NCBI RefSeq assembly: GCF_013378445.1
Contig: NZ_JABXYK010000001.1
Location: 434,001 to 498,000 of the forward strand
Source: Mycoplana rhizolycopersici
GTDB lineage: Bacteria > Pseudomonadota > Alphaproteobacteria > Rhizobiales > Rhizobiaceae
Length of the DNA: 64,000 nt
Direction of reading: 5' to 3'
The notes beneath the pieces were generated by a model. The model was not told where the DNA came from and ran no database searches. It saw nothing but the letters and a program-made list of their open reading frames with translations. A program made the position numbers and the translations under genes. The stretch's first letter is position 1, and each line of letters starts with the position of its first letter. Below, piece by piece: positions 33,817 through 44,812 of the stretch.

Positions 33817-34835
33817 GACCAGGGACCTTTTGGTGGCTCCGAACCACCGCGTCCCCAGCCAGTCGTCGGAACGGAACGCGATTTGCGTTCGGGCTTAGCA
33901 GCCTCGGGCTGCCGCGTCGAGGTCTCACTTCTCTCGGCCTGCCATCCACTGCTCTGACTTCCGCCGGTCTGTCTTGCACCAGTCTGCCGCATTCCTGTCG
34001 CCATCGCCTCCAGCGCGGCAATTCGGTTGCCAGTATCCGGATGGGTGGAGAACAGGTTGTCCATCCGGGCGCCGGACAGCGGATTGATGATGAACATGTG
34101 TGCCGTGGCAGGGTTGTGCTCCGCCTCGTCGTTGGGAATGCGGCCGGCCGCAACGGCGATCTTGCGCAGCGCCGACGAGAGCCAGAGCGGATTGCCGCAA
34201 ATCTCGGCACCGCGTCTATCGGCCGAATATTCCCGCGTGCGGCTGATCGCCATCTGCACCAGCATCGCGGCGAAGGGCGCGACGATCATGGCGACCAGGA
34301 TGCCGATGAAACCGAGCGGATTGTTGTTGTTCTCGCGATTTCCGCCGAAGAACATGGCAAAGTTTGCCAGCATCGAGACCGCGCCGGCAATGGTGGCCGT
34401 GATCGTCATGGTCAGCGTATCGCGATTTTGCACATGAGCGAGTTCATGCGCCATGACGCCGGCCACTTCCTCATAGGTCAGGCTATGCAGAAGACCCGTC
34501 GAGGCAGCGACTGCCGCGTTCTGCGGATTGCGGCCCGTGGCAAAGGCATTGGGCTGATCGCTGTTGATCACATAAACGCGCGGCATCGGCAGACCGGCGC
34601 GCGCGGCAAGATCGCGTACGATGCCGTAGTATTCCGGCGCGCTGCGCTCGTCGACCTCCTTGGCCCCGTACATCGACAGGACCATCTTATCCGCATTCCA
34701 ATAGGAGAAGAGGTTTGTCGCCGCGGCAATGACAAGCGCGATCATCATGCCGCCCTTACCGCCGATCAGGAAGCCAACAGCCATGAAAAGGGCCGTCAGG
34801 AAAGCCAATAGCATCGCTGTGCGGACGAGATTCAT
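33813..34835 (-). CDS. htpX: Zinc metalloprotease HtpX
   Basis: 340 residues. An inner-membrane M48 protease acting in quality control of membrane proteins. Two N-terminal membrane segments (about 4-22 and 29-46) flank the cytoplasmic domain; zinc motif HELAH is at 130-134, followed by two more membrane segments and the third ligand in [13 protein letters not shown]. The C-terminal tail (about 285-340) is Gln/Ser/Arg-rich and disordered, longer than in E. coli. Its stop overlaps the rsmB start. A parS-like site lies 34 bases upstream of the start. Confidence 0.95.
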   Translation of the reverse strand: MNLVRTAMLLAFLTALFMAVGFLIGGKGGMMIALVIAAATNLFSYWNADKMVLSMYGAKEVDERSAPEYYGIVRDLAARAGLPMPRVYVINSDQPNAFATGRNPQNAAVAASTGLLHSLTYEEVAGVMAHELAHVQNRDTLTMTITATIAGAVSMLANFAMFFGGNRENNNNPLGFIGILVAMIVAPFAAMLVQMAISRTREYSADRRGAEICGNPLWLSSALRKIAVAAGRIPNDEAEHNPATAHMFIINPLSGARMDNLFSTHPDTGNRIAALEAMATGMRQTGARQTGGSQSSGWQAERSETSTRQPEAAKPERKSRSVPTTGWGRGGSEPPKGPWS

Positions 34836-34868
34836 GTTACGTCTCCGAGGTCAGTCGGGGTGCAGCAA

Positions 34869-34884
34869 TGTTTCACGTGAATCA
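34869..34884. promoter_or_regulatory. parS-like site 1
   Basis: TGTTTCACGTGAATCA, differing at one position per 16 from the palindromic parS consensus TGTTTCACGTGAAACA. ParB binds this sequence. It is intergenic, upstream of htpX. Confidence 0.8.
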
Positions 34885-34966
34885 AAACTTTGCCCCTGTT
34901 CGAATTCCACCTATATGATGGGGAACAATGCCCCTTTCTTCAATACGGCTCTCTCAGGACGACGCG

Positions 34967-35164
34967 ATGCAAGGCGATAATGATAATGTCAGCGGTGCGG
35001 GCCGCTCCCTTTCCCCGGCCGCACTCCGCGCCCTGAAGGAAGCGGAGGAACGTCGCGCCGCCGCCAAGTCGCCCGATCTTCCGCCCGAAATCGGCGGACG
35101 CGGCGGTCTTGACCCGGCACGTTTCGGCGATTGGGAAATCAACGGCCGGGCGATCGATTTCTAA
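34967..35164 (+). CDS. DUF1674 small protein, succinate dehydrogenase assembly factor 4-like
   Basis: 65 residues. The C-terminal GLDPARFGDWEINGRAIDF is the diagnostic DUF1674/SDHAF4 motif; the N-terminal half is charged and probably disordered. In eukaryotes SDHAF4 helps assemble the flavoprotein subunit of succinate dehydrogenase; a bacterial role is inferred. ATG 34967 has AGGA eight bases upstream; an in-frame ATG at 34928 is possible but lacks one. Divergent from htpX. Confidence 0.8.
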   Translation: MQGDNDNVSGAGRSLSPAALRALKEAEERRAAAKSPDLPPEIGGRGGLDPARFGDWEINGRAIDF

Positions 35165-35212
35165 GCTTAAATTCCTATTGCCGCCGCAGCAATTGCGGAA
35201 TATATTCCTTAT

Positions 35213-35677
35213 ATGAAGCGATTCGGTGCGTATATACAAGTCATCGCATGCCTCATCGTCGCAATCGCGACGCCTGGACGTGCGCGCGATGCCCATTTCG
35301 TCGCCGGACCGGTGACGGCAGATCTGCTAAGAGTGGTGGACGGAGATACGCTTCTGGTCTCCGCACGTCCATGGCCGCAGCAATCGATCGAGGTCCTGGT
35401 TCGCCTCCGCGGCATCGACGCACCGGAGTTGCGCGCCAAATGCCCGGCAGCTCGCGGGTCGGCGCACGCCGCCAGGCTACTGCTTGGCCGACTGGTTGGC
35501 GTGGGCGCGCCTGTCATTCTCACAAACATCGCCGGTGACAAATATTTCGGCCGGGTTGTCGCCGATGTACGGCTTTCCGATGATGTGAATCCGGCTCACG
35601 AACTCGTCGCTGCTGGTCTTGCAATACCATACGACGGCGCAGCAAGGCGACCCTGTGAAGCGTCCTATTCCCAATGA
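35213..35677 (+). CDS. Thermonuclease (SNase-like) family protein
   Basis: 154 residues. A hydrophobic N-terminal segment (about 7-22) is followed by an OB-fold nuclease domain. Residues equivalent to the staphylococcal catalytic triad are present: Arg in VRLRGIDAPE, Glu in the same DAPE, and Arg in KYFGRVVADV; calcium-site VVDGDTLL lies upstream. Probably exported to the periplasm. Biological role unknown. Faces acsA; a weak inverted repeat (35713-35743) lies between. Confidence 0.85.
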   Translation: MKRFGAYIQVIACLIVAIATPGRARDAHFVAGPVTADLLRVVDGDTLLVSARPWPQQSIEVLVRLRGIDAPELRAKCPAARGSAHAARLLLGRLVGVGAPVILTNIAGDKYFGRVVADVRLSDDVNPAHELVAAGLAIPYDGAARRPCEASYSQ

Positions 35678-35757
35678 TATAGGTCGAGCCGCGCATCAGC
35701 GGCGAAGACGGCCGATCTGCCCGGGACCAAGTCGGGGGCAGATCGTAAGGCGGACTA

Positions 35758-37713
35758 TTAGCCGGCAGCCTTGTTTTGCCGATTGGCGATCAAGTCATCC
35801 ACGACCGCCGGCTCGGCGAGCGTCGACGTGTCGCCCAGGGCCCCGAAATCGTCTTCGGCGATCTTGCGCAGGATCCGGCGCATGATCTTGCCCGAACGCG
35901 TCTTGGGTAGGCCAGGTGCAAACTGGATCTTGTCCGGGGTCGCGATCGGTCCGATCTCCTTGCGCACATGCTTGACGAGGTCCTGCCGGAGCGCGTCGGT
36001 TCCTTCCTGTCCGGCCATCAGTGAGACGTAGCAGTAGATACCCTGACCCTTGAGGCTGTGGGGATAGCCGACAACCGCCGCTTCCGAGACGAGGTGGTGC
36101 GAGACCAGCGCCGATTCGACCTCGGCCGTGCCGAGCCGGTGGCCGGACACGTTCAGCACGTCGTCCACGCGCCCCGTGATCCAGTAATAGCCGTCTTCGT
36201 CTCGCCGGCAGCCGTCGCCGGTGAAATACTTGCCCTTGTAGGTGGAGAAGTACGTCTGCACGAAGCGGTTATGGTCGCCATAGACGGTCCGCATCTGACC
36301 GGGCCAGCTATCGGTGATGCAGAGATTGCCGTCAGCGGCACCCTCCAGGACGGCGCCTTCGTTGTCGACGAGCTGCGGGCTTACGCCGAAGAACGGACGG
36401 GTCGCTGAGCCTGGCTTCAGGTCGGTCGCGCCGGGGAGGGGGCTGATCAGGATACCGCCCGTCTCGGTCTGCCACCACGTGTCGACGATCGGGCAGCGAT
36501 CCTCGCCGACCGTGTGATAGTACCATTCCCAGGCTTCCGGGTTGATCGGTTCGCCGACCGAGCCCAGCAGGCGCAGCGAGGAGCGCGAGGAGCGCTTCAC
36601 GAACTCGTCGCCGGCCCCCATCAGTGCGCGGATCGCCGTCGGCGCGGTATAGAAGATGTTGACCTTGTGCTTGTCGACCACTTCCCAGAAGCGACCGGCA
36701 TCAGGGAAATTCGGAACGCCCTCGAACATCAGCGTCGTCGCCCGGTTCGCGAGCGGGCCATAGACGATATAGGAATGCCCGGTGACCCAGCCGACGTCGG
36801 CGGTGCACCAGTAGATGTCACCGTCCTGATAGTCGAAGACGTATTTGTGCGTCATCGATGCGTAGACGAGATAACCACCTGTCGTATGCAGCACGCCCTT
36901 CGGCTTGCCTGTCGAACCGGAGGTGTAGAGGATGAACAGCGGATCCTCCGCCTTCATCCGCGCCGGCGGACAATCGCGCGGCACGGTGGCGATCTCCTGA
37001 TGGTACCAGAGGTCGCGCCCCGGCGCCCAGCCGGTCTTGCCGCCCGTACGGCGCACCACCAGCACCTTGTTCACGATGACGAACTGCTTGGCGGCGATGT
37101 CGATCGCGATATCGGTGTTTTCCTTGAGCGGGATCGGCTTGCCGCCGCGCACGCCCTCATCGCAGGTAATGACGAAGGTCGATTCGCAATCGACGATACG
37201 GCCGGCAAGCGCATCCGGCGAGAAGCCGCCGAAGACCACAGAATGGATCGCACCGATGCGCGCGCAGGCAAGCATCGCATAGGTAGCTTCGGGGATCATC
37301 GGCATATAGATGGTGACGCGGTCACCTTTCTTGACGCCGTGCTTCTTCATCACGTTCGCCATGCGGCATACGTGCTCGTGCAGCTCGTTGTAAGTGATCT
37401 TCTTGTCGATATAGGGGTTGTCGCCTTCCCAGATGATCGCCACCTGGTCCCCATGCGTCTTCAGGTGTCGGTCGATGCAATTGTAGGAGACGTTGGTAAT
37501 GCCGTCTTCGAACCACTTGATCGACACCTTGCCGGTAAACGAGGTGTTCTTGACCTTCGTATAGGGCTTGAACCAGTCGATCCGCATGCCATGCTTGTCC
37601 CAGAAGCGCTCCGGATTCTCGATGCTTTCGCGATACCACTTCTGATAGGTATCATTGTCGATCAGGGCGCGGCTCTTGGCGGACTTCAGGACCGGATAGG
37701 TCTTGGCAGACAT
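35758..37713 (-). CDS. acsA: Acetate--CoA ligase (acetyl-CoA synthetase)
   Basis: 651 residues. ATP-dependent activation of acetate. Adenylate-forming motifs: [11 protein letters not shown] (P-loop), [32 protein letters not shown] (A5), [10 protein letters not shown] (A8) and [11 protein letters not shown] with the lysine regulated by acetylation in this family. Start at ATG 37713 ([19 protein letters not shown]) has a strong AGGAGGA seven bases upstream; a frame starting 63 bases further up is unlikely. Divergent from trcR. Confidence 0.95.
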   Translation of the reverse strand: MSAKTYPVLKSAKSRALIDNDTYQKWYRESIENPERFWDKHGMRIDWFKPYTKVKNTSFTGKVSIKWFEDGITNVSYNCIDRHLKTHGDQVAIIWEGDNPYIDKKITYNELHEHVCRMANVMKKHGVKKGDRVTIYMPMIPEATYAMLACARIGAIHSVVFGGFSPDALAGRIVDCESTFVITCDEGVRGGKPIPLKENTDIAIDIAAKQFVIVNKVLVVRRTGGKTGWAPGRDLWYHQEIATVPRDCPPARMKAEDPLFILYTSGSTGKPKGVLHTTGGYLVYASMTHKYVFDYQDGDIYWCTADVGWVTGHSYIVYGPLANRATTLMFEGVPNFPDAGRFWEVVDKHKVNIFYTAPTAIRALMGAGDEFVKRSSRSSLRLLGSVGEPINPEAWEWYYHTVGEDRCPIVDTWWQTETGGILISPLPGATDLKPGSATRPFFGVSPQLVDNEGAVLEGAADGNLCITDSWPGQMRTVYGDHNRFVQTYFSTYKGKYFTGDGCRRDEDGYYWITGRVDDVLNVSGHRLGTAEVESALVSHHLVSEAAVVGYPHSLKGQGIYCYVSLMAGQEGTDALRQDLVKHVRKEIGPIATPDKIQFAPGLPKTRSGKIMRRILRKIAEDDFGALGDTSTLAEPAVVDDLIANRQNKAAG

Positions 37714-37829
37714 ACAATTCCTCCTCATGCAAATACTCGGACCGAGCTCCTCCGGTCTCGACGTCGTCGCATTCATAACAGGTCAAAGCCTTCGAGCAAT
37801 TAGACAAAGGTCATTTGTCGCTTGAAGAA

Positions 37830-37857
37830 TTGCATTTCTGCTACAGTGGCGTTATAG
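37830..37857 (+). promoter_or_regulatory. Sigma70-type promoter of trcR
   Basis: TTGCAT (37830-37835), 16 bases, TTATAG (37852-37857). It would give a leader of about 70 bases before the ATG at 37934. Confidence 0.4.
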
Positions 37858-37933
37858 AGTGCGCCATTCCCGGAAATCAGTGGTTTATCCCCACGGCCCG
37901 CGACCGGCGCGGACGGACAGAAGGATTGCATCC

Positions 37934-38641
37934 ATGGCCCAACAACTGCTTATGCCAAAGGCAACGGCCGTCTGGCTTGTCGACAACACGGCGCTGTCGT
38001 TCGACCAGATCGCCCAGTTCTGCAAGCTGCACCCCCTCGAAGTCAAGGCGATTGCCGACGGCGAGTCTGCGCAGGGCATCAAGGGCCTCGATCCGATTGC
38101 AACGGGGCAGCTGTCGCGCGACGAGATCGCCCGCGCCGAAGCCAACCCGAACCATAAGCTGAAGCTTTCCGAGCCGAAGGTTCGCGTGCCGGAATCCAAG
38201 CGCAAGGGCCCCCGCTATACCCCCGTGTCCAAGCGCCAGGATCGGCCGAATGCCATTCTCTGGCTCGTGCGCAATCATCCGGAACTGAAGGACGCCCAGA
38301 TTTCGCGGCTCGTCGGTACGACGAAATCGACCATCGAGCAGATTCGTGAGCGCACCCATTGGAACTCGGCCAACCTCGCGCCGATGGATCCGGTTACGCT
38401 CGGCCTGTGCTCCCAGATCGATCTCGACCTCGAAGTCGAACGCGCCTCGAAGGGACGTCCGCTGCCGACCGCCGCCGAACTCGGCGCCACCCTCGAATCG
38501 GCCCGCGAAACCGAGAAGCTTCCCTTCGGCGATCACGAGCGCGAAGAGGAGAAGGAAATCGATGCGGACGCCGTCTTCGCAAAACTGAAGTCGCTGAAGT
38601 CCAATCGCGACGAAGACGAGGACGACGATCAGCGCTTCTGA
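37934..38641 (+). CDS. trcR: TrcR, DUF1013 cell-cycle transcriptional regulator
   Basis: 235 residues, DUF1013 family. An N-terminal compact domain (MAQQLLMPKATAVWLVDNTA) and a helix-turn-helix-like stretch (AQISRLVGTTKSTIEQIRER) are conserved. The acidic C-terminal tail (DEDEDDDQRF) is typical. The Caulobacter member, TrcR, is reported as a cell-cycle transcription regulator; function in this organism is inferred. Ends with a clear terminator. Divergent from acsA and convergent with prpE. Confidence 0.85.
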   Translation: MAQQLLMPKATAVWLVDNTALSFDQIAQFCKLHPLEVKAIADGESAQGIKGLDPIATGQLSRDEIARAEANPNHKLKLSEPKVRVPESKRKGPRYTPVSKRQDRPNAILWLVRNHPELKDAQISRLVGTTKSTIEQIRERTHWNSANLAPMDPVTLGLCSQIDLDLEVERASKGRPLPTAAELGATLESARETEKLPFGDHEREEEKEIDADAVFAKLKSLKSNRDEDEDDDQRF

Positions 38642-38666
38642 TACGAACTTTATCGAACGTGAAACG

Positions 38667-38700
38667 AAAACCCGGCCGACCCGTTTCGGCCGGTTTTTTT
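38667..38700. terminator. Terminator after trcR
   Basis: CCGGCCGA (38672-38679) pairs with TCGGCCGG (38686-38693), followed by at least seven T on the plus strand and preceded by AAAA, so it may also serve prpE from the other side. Confidence 0.75.
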
Positions 38701-38725
38701 GTGCCTGCTTGAATGTCCCACTTGC

Positions 38726-40633
38726 TCAGACGGGCAGATGCCGTCCCGCAAGCGCGCTCTCGATTTCCTCCAGGATCGCCGGATCGTCGATGGTCGCGGG
38801 CATCTTCCACTCCTGTCCGTCGGCGATCTTCTGCATCGTGCCGCGCAGTATCTTTCCCGAGCGGGTCTTCGGCAGGCGCTTCACGCAGATAGCCAGCTTG
38901 AAGGCGGCGACGGGGCCGATCCGGTCACGGACAAGGGCAACGACCTCCCTTTCGATCATCGATGATTCACGTGAAACACCGCTGTTGAGCACCAGGAAGC
39001 CCGCAGGCACCTGGCCCTTGACCGCGTCGGCGATACCGATGACGGCGCATTCGGCAACGTCGGGATGGCTTGCGCAGACCTCTTCCATGGCTCCGGTCGA
39101 CAGCCTGTGGCCGGCGACATTGATGATATCGTCGGTGCGCGACATGATGAAGAGATAGCCGTCCTCGTCAATGAAACCGGCATCGGACGTCTTGTAGTAG
39201 CCGGGAAACTCCGCAAGGCAGGCCGAGCGAAAACGCTCGTCGGCATTCCAGAACGACGGCAGGCAACCGGGGGGCAGGGGCAGTTTCACCGCGATATTGC
39301 CGAGCGCGCCCGCCGCGACCGCGTGCCCCGCATCGTCCAGCACATGGATCTCGTAGCCGGGGAGGGGAACGGTCGGGGAACCATGCTTCACCGGAAGCAG
39401 GCCCAGGCCCAGCGGATTGCCGGCCATCGGCCAGCCGCTTTCCGTCTGCCACCAATGGTCGATTACAGGAACAAGCAGCACCTGTTCGGCCCATTGGAGC
39501 GTATCGGGATCGGCGCGCTCGCCGGCGAGAAACAAAGCGCGCAGGGAGGAAAGATCGTATCCCGCAATCAGGCTTCCCGACGGATCGTCTTTGCGAATGG
39601 CCCGGAAGGCCGTCGGCGCGGTAAAGAGCACTCGAACCCCATGTTCCTCGATCACCCGCCAGTAGGCGCCGGCGTCCGGGGTGCCGACGGGCTTGCCTTC
39701 ATAGAGCACGGTCGTGCTGCCGTTCAGAAGCGGCCCATAGACGATATAGGAATGGCCGACCACCCAACCGATGTCGGAAGCCGCCCAGAAAACTTCGCCG
39801 GGCCGGGCACCGTAGAAATGCTGCATGCTCCAGGCGAGGGCCACCATATGGCCGCCATTGTCGCGCAACACGCCCTTCGGCTGCCCGGTCGTTCCGGACG
39901 TGTAGAGAATGTAGAGCGGCTCCGTCGCACCCAGGGATACGCACGGCACAACCGTACCTTCAGTCAGGACTTCGGTAACTGCATCGGCAAAATCGATGTC
40001 CCGTCCGGCACTCATGGCGGCAGACAGTTCCGGCCGCTGCAGGATGAGGCAATGCTCCGGTTTGTGCGCAGCCAGCTCGATCGCTGCATCGAGCAGCGGC
40101 TTGTAGGCGACGATGCGACCCGGTTCGACGCCGCAGCTCGCCGAAATCACCACCTTCGCCCGGCAGTCATCGATCCGCGTCGCGAGCTCGTTTGCCGCAA
40201 AGCCGCCGAAGACGACGGAATGGACCGCACCGATGCGGGCACAGGCCAGCATGGCGAACACCGCCTCGGGCACCATCGGCATGTAGATGATGACCCGGTC
40301 GCCTCGATCGACGCCGAGCCCAAGAAGAACGGCGGCGACGCCCTCCACCTGCGTCAACACCTCGCGATAGGTGTAGGACCGCTTCTGCCCGGTCACCGGG
40401 CTGTCGTAGATCAAAGCGGCCTGGTCGCCGCGGCCTGCCGCGACATGTCGGTCGACGCAGTTGAAACAGGTATTCGTCTCGCCGTCCGGAAACCACCGGC
40501 CATAGACCCCGCGCTCGCCGTCAAACGTCTTGGCAGGCGTTTTGAACCAGTCGATTGCGGCGGCAGCACCGCTCCAGAAGCCTTCCGGATCGGCCTTCCA
40601 GCCGGCATAGGTCTTTGCATAGCTGCTCGCCAT
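38726..40633 (-). CDS. prpE: Propionate--CoA ligase (acyl-CoA synthetase)
   Basis: 635 residues. PrpE-type adenylate-forming enzyme, related to AcsA but distinct at the N-terminus (SYAKTYAGWKADPEGFW). Motifs: [43 protein letters not shown] (A5, the Trp context differs from acetyl-CoA synthetases), GHRLSTGAMEE and [11 protein letters not shown]. Substrate may include propionate and other short acids. ATG 40633 has GGAGGAG upstream. A parS-like site lies inside the gene (38963-38978). Confidence 0.88.
   Translation of the reverse strand: MASSYAKTYAGWKADPEGFWSGAAAAIDWFKTPAKTFDGERGVYGRWFPDGETNTCFNCVDRHVAAGRGDQAALIYDSPVTGQKRSYTYREVLTQVEGVAAVLLGLGVDRGDRVIIYMPMVPEAVFAMLACARIGAVHSVVFGGFAANELATRIDDCRAKVVISASCGVEPGRIVAYKPLLDAAIELAAHKPEHCLILQRPELSAAMSAGRDIDFADAVTEVLTEGTVVPCVSLGATEPLYILYTSGTTGQPKGVLRDNGGHMVALAWSMQHFYGARPGEVFWAASDIGWVVGHSYIVYGPLLNGSTTVLYEGKPVGTPDAGAYWRVIEEHGVRVLFTAPTAFRAIRKDDPSGSLIAGYDLSSLRALFLAGERADPDTLQWAEQVLLVPVIDHWWQTESGWPMAGNPLGLGLLPVKHGSPTVPLPGYEIHVLDDAGHAVAAGALGNIAVKLPLPPGCLPSFWNADERFRSACLAEFPGYYKTSDAGFIDEDGYLFIMSRTDDIINVAGHRLSTGAMEEVCASHPDVAECAVIGIADAVKGQVPAGFLVLNSGVSRESSMIEREVVALVRDRIGPVAAFKLAICVKRLPKTRSGKILRGTMQKIADGQEWKMPATIDDPAILEEIESALAGRHLPV
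38963..38978. promoter_or_regulatory. parS-like site 2 (inside prpE)
   Basis: TGATTCACGTGAAACA, the reverse complement of site 1 and therefore the same asymmetric parS variant, here within prpE coding sequence. Confidence 0.8.
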
Positions 40634-40822
40634 GACATCTCCTCCCGAACTTGCATGGCCGCCGTAACGGCCCCTCCGGAAGAAAGGATAGAAAACTCCC
40701 CGCGGGCAGGGAAGTAAGACCATTGGGCTAGAAGTCGGCCCCGGCGCTCCAGCGCCTGAAAAGGAGCGGATTGGTGGGTAGGAAGAATGCGTGACAAGTC
40801 GCGCGAGCAGATCTGCGCCCGC

Positions 40823-41482
40823 TCAACGGGTGCCGAAAATCGCGGACCCGACACGCACGCTTGAAGCGCCGAAAGCAACGGCAATCTCATAGTCGCCGGA
40901 CATGCCCATCGACAGGCGTTCGACGCCCGCCTCTTTGGCGAGCTTCGCCAGCAGCGCGAAATGGGGGCCGGGATTCTCGTCCACGGGCGGAATGCACATC
41001 AGCCCTTCGACCGAAAGTCCAAGCTCGTCACAGCAGAAGGCGACAAAAGCCTTGACGTCGTCCGGCACGATGCCCGCCTTTTGCGGCTCCAGGCCGGTGT
41101 TCACCTGAACGTATAGGCGCGGCTGGCGGGACTGCCGGTGCATTTCAGCCGCAACAGCGCGGGCGATCTTCTCGCGATCGATCGTCTCGATCACGTCGAA
41201 AAGTGCGACAGCCTCTGCCGTCTTGTTCGACTGCAGCGGCCCGATCAGGTGCAGTTCCAGCCCTGGCGTTTCCTCGCGCAAGGCCGGCCACTTGCCCTGC
41301 GCTTCCTGAACACGGTTTTCGCCGAAGACCCGCTGGCCTGCCGCTATGGCCGGCCGGATAGCATTGGCATCGAAGGTCTTGGAAACTGCGACCAGCGTCA
41401 CGGCGTCGACGTCCCGACCCCCATTGACGGAGGCCTTGCGGATTCGGGCGCGAACCTCGTTCAGGCGTTCTTCCACTTCCAT
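40823..41482 (-). CDS. YggS family pyridoxal phosphate-binding protein
   Basis: 219 residues, PLP-homeostasis (PLPBP/YggS) family. Single-domain alanine-racemase-like barrel with the PLP lysine Lys35 in LVAVSKTF, HLIGPLQSNK, LYVQVNTGLEPQKAG, and SMGMSGDYEIAVAFGASSVRVGSAIFG, the phosphate-binding site. Known to buffer PLP rather than catalyse a reaction. Start ATG 41482 (MEVEERLNEV) with AAGGAG eleven bases upstream; a GTG 12 bases further up overlaps it. Confidence 0.92.
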   Translation of the reverse strand: MEVEERLNEVRARIRKASVNGGRDVDAVTLVAVSKTFDANAIRPAIAAGQRVFGENRVQEAQGKWPALREETPGLELHLIGPLQSNKTAEAVALFDVIETIDREKIARAVAAEMHRQSRQPRLYVQVNTGLEPQKAGIVPDDVKAFVAFCCDELGLSVEGLMCIPPVDENPGPHFALLAKLAKEAGVERLSMGMSGDYEIAVAFGASSVRVGSAIFGTR

Positions 41483-41664
41483 TCTTGTCTCCACTCCTTG
41501 ATGTCGGGCCCGGACGTACCGAAATCAGGCCTGCTTGCCAAGATCGCACGACGCGCCCCGCCGCTCGAACGGCCGTCAAAACTTGACGCTACTGCGGTTT
41601 CATGGTGAAGGTCACGCCACATATTCGTAAGGGCTTCGCCCCCAATTTCCGGAAATTCGACGAC

Positions 41665-44295
41665 ATGGCCACCGAACGTTATAACCCGCGCGATGCCGAG
41701 CCCCGCTGGCAGGCGAAATGGAACGAAGAGAACGTCTTCCTGACGAAGAACGACGATCCGCGCGACAAATACTATGTCCTTGAGATGTTCCCCTATCCAT
41801 CCGGGCGCATTCACATGGGCCACGTGCGGAACTACGCGATGGGCGATGTCGTTGCCCGCTACAAGCGCGCCCGCGGCTTCAACGTGCTGCACCCGATGGG
41901 CTGGGACGCCTTCGGCATGCCGGCCGAAAACGCCGCGATGGAACGTGGAGTGCACCCTGCCGCGTGGACCTACCAGAACATCGCCTCGATGAAGGCGCAA
42001 CTGAAGGCCATGGGCCTCTCGCTCGACTGGTCCCGTGAATTCGCCACCTGCGACGTCGAATACTACCAGCACCAGCAGCACCTGTTTCTCGATCTGCTCG
42101 AGAAGGGGCTGGTCTATCGCAAGCAGTCCAAGGTCAACTGGGATCCGGTCGACAACACGGTGCTTGCCAATGAACAGGTGATCGACGGTCGCGGCTGGCG
42201 CTCCGGCGCGCTGGTGGAACAGCGCGAGCTGACCCAATGGTTCTTCAAGATCACCGATTTTTCCGAGGATCTGCTGGAAGCACTCGACAGTCTCGACCAG
42301 TGGCCGGAGAAAGTCCGGCTCATGCAGAAGAACTGGATCGGCCGCTCCGAAGGCCTCATGATCCGCTGGGAGATCAGCGATCGCGCGGGCATGACCGACG
42401 AAAGCGAGGTCACGGTCTATACGACGCGGCCGGACACGCTGTTTGGCGCATCGTTCATTGCGATTTCCGCCGACCACCCGCTGGCGCGGGATGCGGCCGC
42501 ACGCAATCCCGAGATCGCCGCCTTCTGCGAAGAAACCCGACGCGCAGGCACCTCCCTTGCCGCACTCGAAACGGCGGAGAAGAAGGGCATCGACACCGGT
42601 ATCAGGGTTCGCCACCCGTTCGACGCCAGCTGGGAATTGCCGGTCTACGTCGCCAACTTCGTGCTGATGGACTACGGTACGGGCGCCATATTCGGCTGCC
42701 CGTCGGGCGACCAGCGCGACCTTGATTTCGCTCGCAAATACGGTCTTCCAGTCGTTCCGGTCGTCATGCCGGAAGGCGGTGAAGCGGCAAGCTTTGCGAT
42801 CGGCGACGAGGCCTATGTCGGCGACGGCGTGATGATCAATTCACGCTTTCTCGACGGGCTGTCCACCGAGGCCGCCTTCGAGGTGGTGGCGAACCGGCTG
42901 GCCGCCGCTTCCGTCGGCAATGCGCCGCAGGGCGAGCGCAAGGTCAACTTCCGTCTGCGCGACTGGGGCATTTCCCGCCAACGCTACTGGGGCTGCCCGA
43001 TCCCGATCATCCATTGCGAAGATTGCGGCGTCGTTCCGGTGCCGAAGCAGGATCTTCCCGTCAAGCTGCCGGGCGACGTGACCTTCGACAGCCCGGGCAA
43101 TCCGCTCGACCGCCACCCGACCTGGCGGCACGTGGCATGCCCGCACTGCGGCAAGGATGCGCGACGCGAAACCGATACGATGGATACCTTCGTCGATTCG
43201 TCCTGGTACTTCGTGCGCTTTACCGCGCCCTGGGAAAGCCGCCCGACCGATCCGGCGGCTGCCAATGCATGGCTGCCGGTGGACCAGTACATCGGCGGTA
43301 TCGAACACGCGATCCTTCACCTGCTCTACTCGCGCTTCTTCACCCGCGCCATGCAGGTCGCGGGCCATCTGGACGTCAGGGAACCCTTCAAGGGGCTCTT
43401 CACCCAGGGGATGGTCGTGCACGAAACCTACAGCCGCGGGGAGGGCGCCAAGCGCGAATGGGTCACCCCGGCTGATATCCGTATCGAGGAGATCGACGGC
43501 AAGCGGCACGCCATGCACGTCGAATCCGGCGAAGAGATCACCATCGGCTCGATCGAGAAGATGTCGAAGTCGAAGAAGAACGTGGTCGACCCGGACGACA
43601 TCATTGCCTCCTACGGCGCCGATACCGCCCGGTTCTTCGTGCTGTCGGATTCGCCGCCGGATCGTGACGTCATCTGGTCGGAAGCCGGCGTCGAAGGCGC
43701 ACATCGCTTTGTCCAGCGCATCTGGCGTCTCATCTCCGAGGCTGCCGGCGCGCTTGCTGCGGCATCACCCGCGCCCGGTCGGGACGGTGAGGCCTTGGCG
43801 CTCTCGCGTATCGCCCACAAGACGCTGAAGGCGGTACAGGCAGACTACGACAAGCTTGCCTTCAACAAGGCCGTGGCCCGCATCTACGAATACGTCAACG
43901 CGCTGGCGGGACCGCTCACCGCGGCCGCCGAAGGCAAGGCAACCGCCGAGATGGCGTCCGCGCTGCGCGAAGGAGTGGAGGTCCTCATCGCGATCATCGC
44001 CCCGATGATGCCGCACCTTGCCGAAGAGTGCTGGAAGGCGGTCGGCGCCAGCGAGCTGGTCGCTCGCAGCCCCTGGCCGACCTATGACGAGGCACTGGTC
44101 GCCGAGAACGAAATCACACTCCCGGTCCAGATCAACGGCAAGAAGCGCGGCGATTTGACAATTGCCCGCGATGCGGATCAGATGACCGTCGAATCGGCTG
44201 TTCTGGCTCTTGAATCGGTTCAGGCCGCGCTTGGCGGCAAGACGCCGAAGAAGATCATTGTGGTTCCGCAGAGGATCGTGAATGTTGTTGTCTGA
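41665..44295 (+). CDS. leuS: Leucyl-tRNA synthetase
   Basis: 876 residues. Class I synthetase: HIGH-type [11 protein letters not shown] (HMGH at 50-53), an editing CP1 insert (about 230-420, [17 protein letters not shown]), zinc-type Cys pairs in CEDCG and CPHCG, and KMSKSKKN at 632. Start ATG 41665 gives [15 protein letters not shown] as in relatives; a frame reaching 41602 is less likely. lptE begins within its last codons, so the three genes leuS-lptE-holA form an operon. Confidence 0.96.
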   Translation: MATERYNPRDAEPRWQAKWNEENVFLTKNDDPRDKYYVLEMFPYPSGRIHMGHVRNYAMGDVVARYKRARGFNVLHPMGWDAFGMPAENAAMERGVHPAAWTYQNIASMKAQLKAMGLSLDWSREFATCDVEYYQHQQHLFLDLLEKGLVYRKQSKVNWDPVDNTVLANEQVIDGRGWRSGALVEQRELTQWFFKITDFSEDLLEALDSLDQWPEKVRLMQKNWIGRSEGLMIRWEISDRAGMTDESEVTVYTTRPDTLFGASFIAISADHPLARDAAARNPEIAAFCEETRRAGTSLAALETAEKKGIDTGIRVRHPFDASWELPVYVANFVLMDYGTGAIFGCPSGDQRDLDFARKYGLPVVPVVMPEGGEAASFAIGDEAYVGDGVMINSRFLDGLSTEAAFEVVANRLAAASVGNAPQGERKVNFRLRDWGISRQRYWGCPIPIIHCEDCGVVPVPKQDLPVKLPGDVTFDSPGNPLDRHPTWRHVACPHCGKDARRETDTMDTFVDSSWYFVRFTAPWESRPTDPAAANAWLPVDQYIGGIEHAILHLLYSRFFTRAMQVAGHLDVREPFKGLFTQGMVVHETYSRGEGAKREWVTPADIRIEEIDGKRHAMHVESGEEITIGSIEKMSKSKKNVVDPDDIIASYGADTARFFVLSDSPPDRDVIWSEAGVEGAHRFVQRIWRLISEAAGALAAASPAPGRDGEALALSRIAHKTLKAVQADYDKLAFNKAVARIYEYVNALAGPLTAAAEGKATAEMASALREGVEVLIAIIAPMMPHLAEECWKAVGASELVARSPWPTYDEALVAENEITLPVQINGKKRGDLTIARDADQMTVESAVLALESVQAALGGKTPKKIIVVPQRIVNVVV

Positions 44296-44806
44296 GGGAT
44301 CGCGCAGCAGGAGGCTTTTCGCTTCGGCGTTCGGCCTCGTAGCACTCGCATTAACCAGTGGTTGTCAGGTCAAACCGCTCTATTCGACCGGATCGAACAC
44401 CGCCGCAGGAACAGCTTCCGTCTCCATCTCGGAAGCCGAAGACCGCGTCGAGCAGCGGGTTCGCAACGAGTTGATCTTCCTTCTCGCCGGCGGAGCCGGC
44501 GAACCTGCCAATCCGACCTATCACCTTGAACTGAACGTCAGTTCACGCGATTTCGGCGTGCTGTTGTCACAGTCGGACGACGTTGCGCGCGCCGGTCGAC
44601 TGGTTGTCACCGCCGACTATAACCTGACCCGTATGGAATCCGGCGAAACGATCCGTTCGGGCCGTCGTCAGGTCGTTTCGCTCGTCGATTTCCCCGTGCA
44701 GGAATTTGCGAAGTTGCGCGCCATCCGGGACGCGGAAAATCGTGCCGCGCGCGAGATGGCCGAGCTTGTAAAGGCGGATGTGGCCGCAGCGCTGGCCGTC
44801 CGATAG
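44282..44806 (+). CDS. lptE: LPS-assembly lipoprotein LptE
   Basis: 174 residues. A signal peptide ([16 protein letters not shown]) ends in lipobox LTSGC with the lipidated Cys28. The soluble domain has the LptE pattern of beta-strands and a C-terminal helix ([29 protein letters not shown]-like segment). LptE plugs LptD in the outer membrane and guides lipopolysaccharide insertion. The ATG lies inside leuS (overlap 14 bases), and holA follows by 6 bases. Confidence 0.87.
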   Translation: MLLSEGSRSRRLFASAFGLVALALTSGCQVKPLYSTGSNTAAGTASVSISEAEDRVEQRVRNELIFLLAGGAGEPANPTYHLELNVSSRDFGVLLSQSDDVARAGRLVVTADYNLTRMESGETIRSGRRQVVSLVDFPVQEFAKLRAIRDAENRAAREMAELVKADVAAALAVR

Positions 44807-44812
44807 CCGGCT

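Noticed and set aside
35713-35743. Inverted repeat between the nuclease gene and acsA as terminator
   Set aside because: Stem is good, but the loop is long and there is no T-run on either strand.
39065-40717. 550-codon plus-strand frame opposite prpE
   Set aside because: Same explanation: antisense frame open because of GC-rich third codon positions of prpE.
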